Source: Neomegalonema sp. (lineage in GTDB: Bacteria > Pseudomonadota > Alphaproteobacteria > Rhodobacterales > Rhodobacteraceae). Taken from it: 60,251 bases of DNA. A model generated the notes under the pieces. That model saw only the letters and a list, made by a program, of their open reading frames with translations. It ran no database searches and was not told the origin of the DNA. A program made the position numbers and the translations under genes. Shown here piece after piece: positions 16,983 through 27,875 of this stretch. The stretch's first letter is position 1. Each line of letters starts with the position of its first letter. The stretch is taken from NCBI GenBank assembly GCA_022760355.1, contig JALEGB010000040.1, positions 1 to 60,251 of the forward strand, given 5' to 3'.

Positions 16983-17268
16983 CGTGTTTCTCCGGCGCAA
17001 AGCGTCCCCGGTCACAGCCCTCACATGCTGCAAGCCGTTTCAATCAACTTCGTCGCCTGTTCTCTCGCCCATCCCAACGCTTCTGTTTTAAATGAGCGTG
17101 GTTGTTAGGCGGCTCTTCCCCATATGCGGCAGTCCATCTTCGCAAAATGCGCCAGCTTTGAGGCGGCCGCGAATCCTTTCGCATTTCGTGGCTCCTCGGC
17201 GGCGCGCTCTCGCAAATGTCAACCGCGGTTTATTTATTTCACCTCGAATCGAACTGCGCCACTGTTGA

Positions 17269-17345
17269 TTGCTGCGCGGGCGCATTTTTTTGGAGATTGG
17301 GATCGGTCGCGGAGATAGGTCTGCTAAGTCAATCGCGCAGCAATA
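17269..17345. repeat. 11-bp inverted repeat ATTGCTGCGCG / CGCGCAGCAAT upstream of galM
   Basis: The two arms (17269-17279 and 17335-17345) are perfect complements 55 bp apart, ending 57 bp before the galM start. They lie in the 420-bp divergent gap 16983-17402, which is less G+C-rich than the genes and must hold promoters for both the 260-aa gene and galM. Possible paired operator half-sites; no regulator is identified. Confidence 0.35.
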
Positions 17346-17402
17346 GAATTATCGGCGCTGAGGCGAAACTCCATTAGATTACTTGCTGAATAGGGAGCGG
17401 CA

Positions 17403-18437
17403 ATGACGGGCGTGATCGAAGAATTCGGGCGGACGCCGCAAGGCGCAGCGGGAATCATAACGCTGGAAAACAAGGCGGGCGCGATGATTCGCGTCAGCAA
17501 TTGGGGCGCAAGATTGGTAAGCGTTCTGGTTCCGGATCGAGATGGCCGCTTGGCCGATGTGACGCTCGGCTATGATCGGGTCGAGGATTACGTCGCCGCG
17601 GACCCGTTCTTTGGCGCGACGTGCGGGCGGGTCGCCAATCGGCTGGCGCAGGGGCGCTTTGTGCTCGATGGCGTTCTACGGCAGGTGACGGTGAATCGCG
17701 GCGGCCATTGCCTGCATGGCGGCGATATCGGGTTTGATAAATTCCTTTGGTCGACCGCGTTCGACGCGGAGAGCGTCACTTTCGCTCGGGTTTCGCCCGA
17801 TGGCGAGGAGGGGTTTCCTGGCGAGGTCGCCGCAAGCGTCCGGTATGTGTTCAATGACGCGAATGAGCTGAAAATTGAGATGGAGGCGACAACGAGCGCG
17901 CCTACGCTCGTCAATCTGGCGAACCACGCCTATTGGAACCTCGCTGGGCATGCGGCGGGCTCAGTGCTGGATCATGAGCTGCAGGTGCATGCGGATTTCT
18001 ACACGCCGGGGGGCGAGGATCCGACGCCGACCGGCGAGGTGCGCCCGGTCGATGGTCTCGCGGTCGATTTCCGGGCTGCGAAGCGCGTGCGGCGCGATAT
18101 GGGGGCCTACATCGATCCGGAGCGCGGCTATGACTGTAATTTCGTCGTCCGGGGCGAGGCTGGCGCCTTGCGACCAGCCGCGCGTTTGCGTGATGTCGCC
18201 AGCGGGCGGGGCTTTGAGCTGCTGACAAATCAACCTGGAGTACAAGTGTATGTCGGCGGCAATCTCAGCGAAAAATATGTCGGCAAGGGCGGCGCGCCTT
18301 ATGTGCGCCATGGCGGGCTTTGCCTCGAGACGCAAGGATTTCCCAACGCCGCCAATTTCAGCCACTTCCCCTCGGTCCGACTGGATCCGGGCCAAACCTA
18401 TCGGCATGAGATGCTATTCAAATTCTTCGCCGAATGA
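17403..18437 (+). CDS. galM: Aldose 1-epimerase (mutarotase)
   Basis: 344 aa, normal for the family. It interconverts alpha and beta anomers of hexoses in the cytoplasm. Recognisable motifs are CGRVANRLAQGRF, the HCLHGG histidine block (H105), DGEEGFPGEV, NLANHAYWNL (second catalytic His), LLTNQPGVQVYVGGNL and LCLETQGFPNA with the catalytic Glu. GGGAG lies just upstream of the ATG. It is close to, but not continuous with, the uronate locus. Confidence 0.93.
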   Translation: MTGVIEEFGRTPQGAAGIITLENKAGAMIRVSNWGARLVSVLVPDRDGRLADVTLGYDRVEDYVAADPFFGATCGRVANRLAQGRFVLDGVLRQVTVNRGGHCLHGGDIGFDKFLWSTAFDAESVTFARVSPDGEEGFPGEVAASVRYVFNDANELKIEMEATTSAPTLVNLANHAYWNLAGHAAGSVLDHELQVHADFYTPGGEDPTPTGEVRPVDGLAVDFRAAKRVRRDMGAYIDPERGYDCNFVVRGEAGALRPAARLRDVASGRGFELLTNQPGVQVYVGGNLSEKYVGKGGAPYVRHGGLCLETQGFPNAANFSHFPSVRLDPGQTYRHEMLFKFFAE

Positions 18438-18576
18438 TCGCAAGGGTGAGCAGCCCGCGCCAATCCCATTGTCGAAATCTCGCAGTTTCGCCAAAGCTTA
18501 GTTTGATGTTTGCGTCCGTCGCCTGTCCTATGCGCGGAAGGCCGTCGCCGTAGTTTCACAGAAGGAATCCCGGGTC

Positions 18577-19803
18577 TTGACCGCAGCTGACACCGCTACC
18601 CCGTTGAATGAAACGCCACAGAAAAAGTCCGTATTCGATTGGGCCGACCCATTCCTGCTGGAAGGTCAGCTGACGGATGATGAGCGGATGATCCGTGACG
18701 CGGCGCACGCCTTTGCGCAGGACAAGCTGCAGCCGCGGGTGATCGCGGCGTATGCTGAGGAAAAGGTCGAGCCGGAAATCTTTCGTGAGATGGGCGCGCT
18801 CGGGCTGCTCGGGGTAACCGTACCAGAGCAATATGGCGGGGTCGGCGCCGGCTATGTTTCATACGGGCTCGTCGCGCGAGAGATTGAGCGCGTGGATAGC
18901 GGCTACCGCTCTATGATGAGCGTGCAGTCTTCTTTGGTCATGTATCCGATCTATGCGTACGGCTCCGAAGAGCAGCGCGCCAAATACCTGCCGAAATTGG
19001 CGAGCGGCGAGTGGATCGGCTGTTTCGGTTTGACTGAGCCGGACGCAGGCTCGGATCCGGGCGGCATGAAGACCCGGGCCGAGAAGACGGCCAACGGGTA
19101 TCGGCTGATCGGCTCAAAAATGTGGATCTCCAACAGCCCGATTGCGGATGTGTTTGTGGTCTGGGCCAAGTCGGACGCGCATAACGGCAACATCCGGGGC
19201 TTTGTGATCGAAAAAGGCGCGCCGGGCCTTTCGGCGCCGAAGATTGGCGGCAAACTCTCTCTCCGCGCTTCTGTTACCGGTGAGATTGTAATGGACGGCG
19301 TGGAAGTGGGCGAAGATGCGCTGTTGCCGAATACCGAAGGGCTGAAAGGGCCGTTCGGCTGTCTGAACCGTGCGCGATACGGAATCGCCTGGGGCGTTAT
19401 GGGGGCGTCCGAATTCTGCTGGCATGCGGCGCGTCAATACGGGTTGGATCGCAAGCAGTTCGGTAAGCCGTTGGCGCAGACCCAGCTATATCAGAAAAAG
19501 TTGGCGGATATGCAGACGGACATCGCGCTCGGGCTGCAGGCGGCGTTGCGCGTCGGGCGGCTGTTCGATGAGGGGCGGATGGCGCCGGAGATGATCTCGC
19601 TGATCAAACGAAACAATTGCGGCAAAGCGCTTGAGATCGCCCGCCATGCGCGGGACATGCATGGCGGCAACGGCATCTCCGAGGAATATCAGGTGATGCG
19701 TCACATGGTGAACTTGGAGACTGTCAACACCTATGAAGGCGCGCATGATGTCCATGCGCTGATCCTGGGGCGCGCCCAAACCGGGCTGCAGGCGTTTTTC
19801 TAG
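18577..19803 (+). CDS. gcdH: Glutaryl-CoA dehydrogenase
   Basis: 408 aa acyl-CoA dehydrogenase that oxidises and decarboxylates glutaryl-CoA to crotonyl-CoA using FAD. The start is TTG, with AGAAGGA 10 nt upstream; no better ATG exists in the aligned N-terminus. Family marks are [35 protein letters not shown] (substrate-carboxylate arginine), [30 protein letters not shown] and [17 protein letters not shown] with catalytic Glu near 387. The stop codon TAG is the first three bases of hairpin element copy B. Confidence 0.95.
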   Translation: MTAADTATPLNETPQKKSVFDWADPFLLEGQLTDDERMIRDAAHAFAQDKLQPRVIAAYAEEKVEPEIFREMGALGLLGVTVPEQYGGVGAGYVSYGLVAREIERVDSGYRSMMSVQSSLVMYPIYAYGSEEQRAKYLPKLASGEWIGCFGLTEPDAGSDPGGMKTRAEKTANGYRLIGSKMWISNSPIADVFVVWAKSDAHNGNIRGFVIEKGAPGLSAPKIGGKLSLRASVTGEIVMDGVEVGEDALLPNTEGLKGPFGCLNRARYGIAWGVMGASEFCWHAARQYGLDRKQFGKPLAQTQLYQKKLADMQTDIALGLQAALRVGRLFDEGRMAPEMISLIKRNNCGKALEIARHARDMHGGNGISEEYQVMRHMVNLETVNTYEGAHDVHALILGRAQTGLQAFF

Positions 19804-19904
19804 AGCGATTTGAAGTTAGATGGCTCCGTCTAACGGCTCGCAAATCGCGATCACTCAAAGAGATAGAGCATTTTCATGACTGCAATTGTTTCGAAAATGC
19901 TCTA
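19801..19904 (+). repeat. Copy B of the 104-bp two-hairpin element
   Basis: The clearest copy. It starts TAGAGCGATTT and ends GAAAATGCTCTA. The 5' hairpin has an outer stem, GCGATTT/AAATCGC, and an inner stem, GTTAGA/TCTAAC. The 3' hairpin has perfect 12-bp arms, TAGAGCATTTTC (19864-19875) and GAAAATGCTCTA (19893-19904). The inner stem sequence differs completely from copies A and C, but the dyad symmetry is kept. The rest of the gap to 20043 shows nothing identifiable. Confidence 0.85.
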
Positions 19905-20043
19905 ACGCCGAATTGGGGCGCGCGCGTCACTTGCGGCGCATGGGAGCCCCGAGATCTGCGGCGGAACGCTGAGCGCGTCGGCCCGCTCCTCAAGATCCCC
20001 GGCCGGCTGACGCAACCACAGCTGCAGCCATGCGCCCACGCTC

Positions 20044-20850
20044 TTAGTCGTCCGGGTGCCCCATATGAACCCAGGGGCCGCCCTGGTAAATCAGCGCCGG
20101 ATCCAGCGGATCAGCTTTGGGCGTGTTCGCCAACACATCCGCCCGCCATTGTGCGGAGCTGTGTTTTGGCTTCCAGCCCAAGAAGGCGGCTCCGCTATTG
20201 TCGACCCACTTGTCGTCATTGTCGGACACGCCATAGATGATCGCGCGTCCGATATGCTCGGCGTCGAATGCGCGCGCGCAGAGGTCGATGAAATCCTCCG
20301 CCGCCAGCCAGAGCGCCATCTGGCGCGGCGATTCTGGCCGGGGGAAGCAATAGCCGATGCGGACGCACAAGGTTTCGACGCCGAACTTGTCATAATAAAC
20401 GCTCGACAGAGCCTCGCCCCAGGCCTTCGATGCGCCATAAAGCGAGTCAGGCCGGAGCATGACGTCGGCCCCAACAGTTTCATCGCGGCGGTAATAACCC
20501 GTCACATGGTTGGAGCTGGCGAAAATCAGGCGGGGTTTGCCATTCAGTCGCACAGCGTCGAAGATATTGTAAGCGCCGACCAGATTGCCCTCGCAGATCA
20601 TGGCGAAGGGCTTCTCTACCGAGACGCCGCCCAGATGGATCACCCCGTCTACCGGCTCGGCGAACAGCGCGTCAACTTGCGCGCGGTCGCCCAGCTGCGC
20701 GGCGCGGAAGGTTTCGTGCGGGGCGAGATCTGTGATCTCCTGCAGGTCCGACAGTAGAACCTGCTCAGCCAGCTGTGACAGAAAGGGGCGTATCGCTTTG
20801 CCGACGCCGCCTGCGGCGCCGGTCAGAAGAAGGCGGTTGAGTTTAGGCAT
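20044..20850 (-). CDS. udh: Uronate dehydrogenase
   Basis: 268 aa short-chain NAD-dependent epimerase/dehydrogenase-type enzyme that oxidises D-galacturonate or D-glucuronate to the aldarolactone. The Rossmann motif TGAAGGVG is at 10-17, the SSNHVTGYYRRDE segment holds the active-site serine, and YGASK has Y138 and K142. The blocks GGVSVEKPF and SNHVTGYY match characterised Udh of Agrobacterium and Pseudomonas. It follows dctM by 10 bp, as expected for a uronate uptake-oxidation operon. Confidence 0.92.
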   Translation of the reverse strand: MPKLNRLLLTGAAGGVGKAIRPFLSQLAEQVLLSDLQEITDLAPHETFRAAQLGDRAQVDALFAEPVDGVIHLGGVSVEKPFAMICEGNLVGAYNIFDAVRLNGKPRLIFASSNHVTGYYRRDETVGADVMLRPDSLYGASKAWGEALSSVYYDKFGVETLCVRIGYCFPRPESPRQMALWLAAEDFIDLCARAFDAEHIGRAIIYGVSDNDDKWVDNSGAAFLGWKPKHSSAQWRADVLANTPKADPLDPALIYQGGPWVHMGHPDD

Positions 20851-20860
20851 TGGCGTTCCC

Positions 20861-22144
20861 TCACATGCCGAAGAGGCGCGGCAGCGTCAGTGAGACGGCC
20901 GGCACATAGGTGACGAGCAGAAGTGCGGTAAAGATCGCGAGATAGAACGGCCAAATCGTGCGGACCGTTTTCTCGATCTTGATGCCGCCAATCGCACAGC
21001 CGACGAAAAGGCAAGCGCCCACGGGCGGCGTGCACAGGCCGAGCCCGAGATTCATCATCATGATGATGCCGAACTGGACCGGATCCATGCCAAAACTTTT
21101 CACCAGCGGCAGGAAGATGGGCGTGCAGATCAAAATCAGCGCGGCCATATCCATCACCATCCCGAGCGCAAGCAGCATGAAGTTCAAGATCAGGAGGATG
21201 ACCAGAGGGTTGGATGAGATCGAGCTTAGGAACGTCGCCAGTTCGTTAGGCACGCGGTAGATCGTCAGCATGTAGGAAAAGGCCGTCGCCGCGGAGACCA
21301 GGATCATGACCATCGCCGTGGTGCGCACAGCGCGAGAGACGGCGGTGATAAAGCCTTTCCAATTCAGCTCCCGGTAGACCAGCGCGGTGACGACGATCGC
21401 ATAGACCGCGCCGAGCGCGCCGGATTCCGTGACGGTCATGACGCCGGACAAGACGCCGCCAACGATGATCACGGCGGTCAGCAGGCCCGGAAGGGCGACG
21501 ATGAAGCTGATGAGCAGGCTGCGCCATCCCGGAAATGTCTCCGCCGGATAGCCGCGCCGAACGGCGACCCAGTAGGCGGCGATCGCGAGGCACAGGCACA
21601 TCAGAACGCCCGGCACGACGCCGGCGACAAAGAGCTTGCCGATTGAAAGCCCGCCCCCAGCAGCGATCGCATACAGAATCATGTTGTGGCTGGGCGGGAT
21701 GACGACGCCCGCGATGGAGGATGCGACAGTCACATTGACCGCATAGTCTGCGTCGTAGCCTTTCTCCTTCATCACCGGCACCAGGATCGAGCCGAGCGCC
21801 GATGTATCCGCAACTGCCGAGCCGGAGATGCCGCCGAACAGCATTGAGGAAAACACATTCACGATGCCAAGCCCGCCGCGCAGGCTGCCAACCGCGGCTG
21901 AGGCGAGCCGTACAAGCCGCCCCGCGATCCCGCCATGCAGCATCAATTCGCCCGCGAAAATGAAAAACGGGATCGCAAGCAGCGAAAGCACTGACACGCC
22001 AGAGAGCATGCGCTGGAACGCAGTCAGGATCGGCAGCCCCTCGTAAGCGAAAGTGGCGACCGCAGCGAGGCCGATTGCGAAGGCGACCGGCATGCCGAAT
22101 AGGAGGAGAATGGCGAAAAGCCCAAAGAGGATTGTGAGTCCCAT
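20861..22144 (-). CDS. dctM: TRAP transporter large permease (DctM type)
   Basis: 427 aa, about twelve hydrophobic segments. It starts MGLTILFGLFAILLLFGMPV and contains IPPSHNMILYAIAAGG and the LMLALGMVMDMAAL-like block (GMVMDMAALILICTPIFLP) near the end, both typical of DctM. It overlaps the dctQ stop by one base (TAATG). It is predicted to carry the sodium-driven transport path, and linkage to udh and dctP suggests uronates as cargo. Confidence 0.95.
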   Translation of the reverse strand: MGLTILFGLFAILLLFGMPVAFAIGLAAVATFAYEGLPILTAFQRMLSGVSVLSLLAIPFFIFAGELMLHGGIAGRLVRLASAAVGSLRGGLGIVNVFSSMLFGGISGSAVADTSALGSILVPVMKEKGYDADYAVNVTVASSIAGVVIPPSHNMILYAIAAGGGLSIGKLFVAGVVPGVLMCLCLAIAAYWVAVRRGYPAETFPGWRSLLISFIVALPGLLTAVIIVGGVLSGVMTVTESGALGAVYAIVVTALVYRELNWKGFITAVSRAVRTTAMVMILVSAATAFSYMLTIYRVPNELATFLSSISSNPLVILLILNFMLLALGMVMDMAALILICTPIFLPLVKSFGMDPVQFGIIMMMNLGLGLCTPPVGACLFVGCAIGGIKIEKTVRTIWPFYLAIFTALLLVTYVPAVSLTLPRLFGM

Positions 22145-22740
22145 TACCTGCGCTCCTTCGCTGGGTCCGAGTTCGGCGAGAGCGCTTGATCCGCGCCGCT
22201 GGGCGCATCATGCGCCACGCCTAGAAACAGCCGCTCGACCAGGTCGCCGGCGCCAAATAGAACGATCAGAGCGCCGCAGCCGGCGAGCGGCGCGACGCGC
22301 CAGCTTTCTGAAAGGCCGATCAGCGGAATCATGCGATTTGTGTTCGCCGCGAACAGATCGACGCCGTACCAGGCCATCAGCGCGCCAAAGACGATCATCG
22401 CCAGGTCTGCGAGCACGCGCATCGGCAGTCGGATAAAATGCGGCGTCGCCTCGCGGATGAAGTCGATGCTGAGATGGAACCCTTCGCGCACCCCAAGCGC
22501 CGCGCCAAGAAAGGTCGCGTAAGCGACAAGCAGCACGGAGGCCTGTTCGACCCATGTTGGCGTATCATTCAGCACATAACGGCCAAACACCAGCCAGCTG
22601 AAAATAACGATGATCGTAACCAGACAGACGCCTGCGACAGCGGCGCAAATCCGGGCGAGGAGATCCAGAAACCTGGAGATAAGTGGTTTCGCCTGCCGCC
22701 CTTTATCTGGCGGAGGCCCGGCCGTTGCGGCGTTCGACAT
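22144..22740 (-). CDS. dctQ: TRAP transporter small permease (DctQ type)
   Basis: 198 aa with four hydrophobic segments. The DctQ family pattern is seen in WLVFGRYVLNDTPTWVEQAS followed by LGAALGVREGFHLSIDF. The N-terminal 30 residues are polar and cytoplasmic. It follows dctP after a 139-bp gap (22741-22879) that shows no gene, and overlaps dctM by one base. Confidence 0.94.
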   Translation of the reverse strand: MSNAATAGPPPDKGRQAKPLISRFLDLLARICAAVAGVCLVTIIVIFSWLVFGRYVLNDTPTWVEQASVLLVAYATFLGAALGVREGFHLSIDFIREATPHFIRLPMRVLADLAMIVFGALMAWYGVDLFAANTNRMIPLIGLSESWRVAPLAGCGALIVLFGAGDLVERLFLGVAHDAPSGADQALSPNSDPAKERR

Positions 22741-22879
22741 GAAGAAGCCCCACTCTTAACGTGAGCCCGTCGCCGCGGGAGGCGCGGGCGACGGGAGGGG
22801 CGCCGCGATCGCCAGGGAGGGGCGATGCGGCGGCGCAAGGAAGCGCTCGCCAGCCAGGCGAGCGCGAGTTCGGCGGGGT

Positions 22880-23866
22880 TTATTTTACCGCGCGGATCTT
22901 TTCGACGACGGCTTTTGCTTCCGGCATGGTTTTGAAGAAGTCGTCATAGACGACTTTCATCGCATCCTGGAACGGCTTCTTGTCTGTGACGGTGTTCACC
23001 TTCGCGCCTTTTGACACGACCAGATCAAAGCTTTTCTTCGAGCGTTCGGCCCAAAGCTCCCGTTGTTTTTTCGCCGAGTTGCGTGCGGCTTCGCGAACGA
23101 TCTTTTTGTCAGCATCCGAGAGTTTGTCCCAAACCGACTTCGCGATGCAGACGCACTCAGGAATAATCAGGTGCTCTGTGATCGAGTAGAAGCCGGCGAC
23201 CTCGAAATGGCCAGTCGACTCATAGGACGGGTAGTTGTTTTCGGCGCCGTCAATAACGCCGGTGCTCAGCGACTGGTACACTTCTGAGAACGCCATTGGC
23301 GTTGCGTTGCCGCCCAGCGCCGCGATCATTTTGACAAAGATGTCGTTATTCATGACGCGGATCTTCATGCCGACGACGTCTTTCGGGGTCTTGATCGGCC
23401 GCTTGCTGTTGTACAGGCTCCGTGCGCCGGAATCATACCAGGCCAGGGCGACCAAGCCTTTTTTCGCCATTTCGGCGGAGAAGAAATCGCCAACGGCGCC
23501 GTCCATGACCCGATGCATATGCGGGACATCGTTGAAAACGAAGGGCAGCGAGACGACGTTGGCCATCGGCACGATCGGACCCATTGGTCCGAGGTTAAAG
23601 TTGCCGATCGCCAGCGCGCCGCTCCGGACCTGCTCGATGGCGTCCGGCTGCGAGCCCAGGACCCCGGAGTGATACATGGTCAGCTTGATGCGGCCGCCGG
23701 TTTTGTCTGCGACCTCTTTTGCGAACAGGTCCATTGCGACCGTGTTAGGATATCCTTCCGGATGAATGTTCCAGCCGCGCCAGCTTTCAGCGGCGGCTGG
23801 CGCTGCGGTCAATGCGGCGCAGGCGGCGACAGCCGCGCCCTGAGCGAATGAGCGCATAAATTTCAT
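22880..23866 (-). CDS. dctP: TRAP transporter solute-binding protein (DctP type)
   Basis: 328 aa periplasmic protein. The signal peptide is MKFMRSFAQGAAVAACAALT, cleaved near AAAES. Binding-domain marks include MYHSGVLGSQPDAIEQVRSG, FNDVPHMHRVMDG and VYQSLSTGVIDGAENNYPSY, with the arginine region MKIRVMNNDIF that usually contacts a carboxylate. It is the first gene of the dctPQM-udh operon, and a candidate GntR operator lies 34-69 bp upstream. Confidence 0.95.
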   Translation of the reverse strand: MKFMRSFAQGAAVAACAALTAAPAAAESWRGWNIHPEGYPNTVAMDLFAKEVADKTGGRIKLTMYHSGVLGSQPDAIEQVRSGALAIGNFNLGPMGPIVPMANVVSLPFVFNDVPHMHRVMDGAVGDFFSAEMAKKGLVALAWYDSGARSLYNSKRPIKTPKDVVGMKIRVMNNDIFVKMIAALGGNATPMAFSEVYQSLSTGVIDGAENNYPSYESTGHFEVAGFYSITEHLIIPECVCIAKSVWDKLSDADKKIVREAARNSAKKQRELWAERSKKSFDLVVSKGAKVNTVTDKKPFQDAMKVVYDDFFKTMPEAKAVVEKIRAVK

Positions 23867-23899
23867 CGTTTACTCTCCCGATCTGCGTTGTGTTGAGTC

Positions 23900-23935
23900 A
23901 GCTTGTATGATGACTGACTGGATGTCATATTACGA
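23900..23935. promoter_or_regulatory. Candidate GntR operator upstream of dctP
   Basis: It contains AGCTTGTATGAT (23900-23911), which recurs exactly at 24865-24876 before kdgD. A partial dyad ATGAT...ATGTCAT follows. The position is right for repression of the dctPQM-udh operon, and it lies between dctP and the divergent gntR-type gene. FadR-subfamily GntR proteins bind short TNGTNNNACNA-like dyads. The assignment is inferred from the repetition. Confidence 0.55.
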
Positions 23936-24024
23936 GCGCGCTTGGGCGCGTCAATCGAATTCTCGGAATTTGCCGCGATGGGGCGTATTGTCAGCCGCGT
24001 GTTTGGTTGAGGTTTGGTGGTGAG

Positions 24025-24852
24025 ATGAAGGAAGCGACCGGCGCAGATATTGGGGAGGCGGCAAGCTCCTCAGCGCGCGAGGTGAGTGAGGGCGAGGTGC
24101 GGGGTGGTCGTCGGCGGCGGTCAGACCGAATGACGCTGGTGGAGGCGGTCGCGCAGGAGTTGCGGCGGTCCATCCTCGAGGGGCCGTTGAAGCCCGGCGA
24201 TAAAATGGAGAGCGAGGCGGAGCTTACGCGTCGGCACAAGGTAAGCCGGACGGTGGTCCGCGAGGCCATCGCCGCATTGCGGGCGGACGGGCTGGTTGAG
24301 CCTAAACAGGGGGTTGGCGTGTTCGTGATCGACAGCCGCCCGACGTCTCTTCTGTTCGCGCATCCGCCAGAGAAGGAGAAGATTTCCAAGATTGTAGAGA
24401 TGCTTGAGCTTCGAGTTGCTGTTGAGACCGAGGCCGCGGCGCTTGCGGCCGAGCGCCGCTCGCCTGCTCAGGAGCATGCGATTTGGGAGCGCCTTGAGGA
24501 GATTGACGCCTGTATCGCCGAGGGGCGGACGACGAGCCCGGCTGACTTTGAGTTTCATCTCGCCTGTGCGGACGCGACGAACAACCCGCGCTTCCGAGAG
24601 TTTTTGGAGATCATCGGCGAAAACGTGATTCCGCGAGCGTCATTGGCGGCGGCGCTCTATGGCGACAGCGCGCCGGAGCGCAGCACGTCGACCTATTTGC
24701 GGCAGATACAGGAAGAACATCGCAGCATCGCCGATGCGATCTCCTTGCGCAACGCGGCGGCGGCGCGGGCGGCGATGCGGGTTCATCTGGATAGCAGTGC
24801 GGACCGCTATCGAGCGCTCATTCGGGCCCGCGCGTCGGCCACATCAAATTGA
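24025..24852 (+). CDS. GntR-family (FadR subfamily) transcriptional regulator of the uronate locus
   Basis: 275 aa from the ATG at 24025; a TTG at 24007 is an alternative start. The N-terminal winged helix is classic GntR: LRRSILEGPLKPGDKMESEA then RTVVREAIAALRADGLVEP and GVGVFVID. The C-terminal all-helical FCD domain shows EFHLACADATNNPRF and EEHRSIADAI, which usually hold metal-ligand histidines and bind the acid inducer. The gene is flanked by the repeated 12-bp motif, so it probably represses both dctP and kdgD operons until a uronate or aldarate binds. Confidence 0.9.
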   Translation: MKEATGADIGEAASSSAREVSEGEVRGGRRRRSDRMTLVEAVAQELRRSILEGPLKPGDKMESEAELTRRHKVSRTVVREAIAALRADGLVEPKQGVGVFVIDSRPTSLLFAHPPEKEKISKIVEMLELRVAVETEAAALAAERRSPAQEHAIWERLEEIDACIAEGRTTSPADFEFHLACADATNNPRFREFLEIIGENVIPRASLAAALYGDSAPERSTSTYLRQIQEEHRSIADAISLRNAAAARAAMRVHLDSSADRYRALIRARASATSN

Positions 24853-24864
24853 CATGTCCTCGCT

Positions 24865-26950
<2,086 letters not shown>

Positions 26951-26961
26951 AGGAGGATGAG

Positions 26962-27828
26962 ATGACGCCGCCGCCAAACACGCGCCCGCTGAGCGGGCCT
27001 GCGCCAAAACTGACGCCGCCGCCCGGCGCGGTTGATACGCATATCCACATTTACCTGGAAGGGTTTGAGGCGCAGCCGGGCGGGCCGGCGATTCCGGAGC
27101 TCGCGACCGTCGAGGATTATCGTCAGCTCCAGAAGCGGCTTGGGCTTGAGCGGGTCGTCGTGACCCAGTCAAACGCCTACCAGTTCGACAACGGGTCGAC
27201 TTTGGCGGCGCTGGATCAGCTCGGGCCGAACGTCGCGCGCGGCGTCGTCGCGGTGTCGGAGGATATGACTGTCGCAGATCTTGAGGCCATGCATGCGCGT
27301 GGCGTCCGGGGCGCGCGGATCATGAACTTGCCGGGCGGCGCGACGCCGATCGCTCGGCTGAAGCCGGTGGAAAAGCTGGCTCGCGCGGTCGGGTGGCATC
27401 TTATGGTGCAATTTGACGGGCGCGAGCTAGATGATCATCTGCCAATGCTGCAGTCGATCGAAGTTCCGTTCATCATCGATCACATCGCCAAGTTTCTGGA
27501 GCCGGTTCCTGCGGATGATCGACGCGTGGATGAGATCCTGCGGCTGCTGGATCGTGGGGATGTGTGGTTCAAGATTTGCGCCGGATATGAGACCAGCAAG
27601 CTTGGCGGGCCGCATTATGAGGATGTGGCGCCGGTCGCGAAGCGGGTCATCGCACATGCGCCGGAGCGGATTATTTGGGGATCAAACTGGCCTCATGTCG
27701 GTGTGCCGCGGGCGGCCTATCCGGACGACGCCGAGCTGTTGGACATTCTGCTTGAATGGGCGAGCGAAGCGCAAATCCAGCGCATCTTGGTCGACAATCC
27801 CGCGACTCTGTATGGGTTTGATCGATAG
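26962..27828 (+). CDS. gli: Galactarolactone isomerase-like amidohydrolase
   Basis: 288 aa amidohydrolase-2 TIM barrel. H27 and H29 (VDTHIHIYL) form the first metal motif. The C-terminal motif reads GSNWPHVG, with Asn where many relatives have Asp. In the oxidative uronate pathway this type of enzyme moves the lactone ring (1,5- to 1,4-lactone) before Gci. AGGAGG is present, and the gap to gci is 11 bp. The product name rests on operon context; a plain lactonase is possible. Confidence 0.82.
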   Translation: MTPPPNTRPLSGPAPKLTPPPGAVDTHIHIYLEGFEAQPGGPAIPELATVEDYRQLQKRLGLERVVVTQSNAYQFDNGSTLAALDQLGPNVARGVVAVSEDMTVADLEAMHARGVRGARIMNLPGGATPIARLKPVEKLARAVGWHLMVQFDGRELDDHLPMLQSIEVPFIIDHIAKFLEPVPADDRRVDEILRLLDRGDVWFKICAGYETSKLGGPHYEDVAPVAKRVIAHAPERIIWGSNWPHVGVPRAAYPDDAELLDILLEWASEAQIQRILVDNPATLYGFDR

Positions 27829-27829
27829 T

Positions 27830-27861
27830 GCGAGGGGCCGGCCGTTCCGCTGGCCCTTCGC
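27830..27861. terminator. Hairpin between convergent gli and the YeeE-type gene
   Basis: GCGAGGGGCC (27830-27839) pairs with GGCCCTTCGC (27852-27861), 9 of 10 positions, around a 12-nt loop. It fills the 47-bp gap between two converging genes, a typical place for a bidirectional terminator. There is no strong T-run. Confidence 0.5.
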
Positions 27862-27875
27862 TTCGCCGGCGCGGC

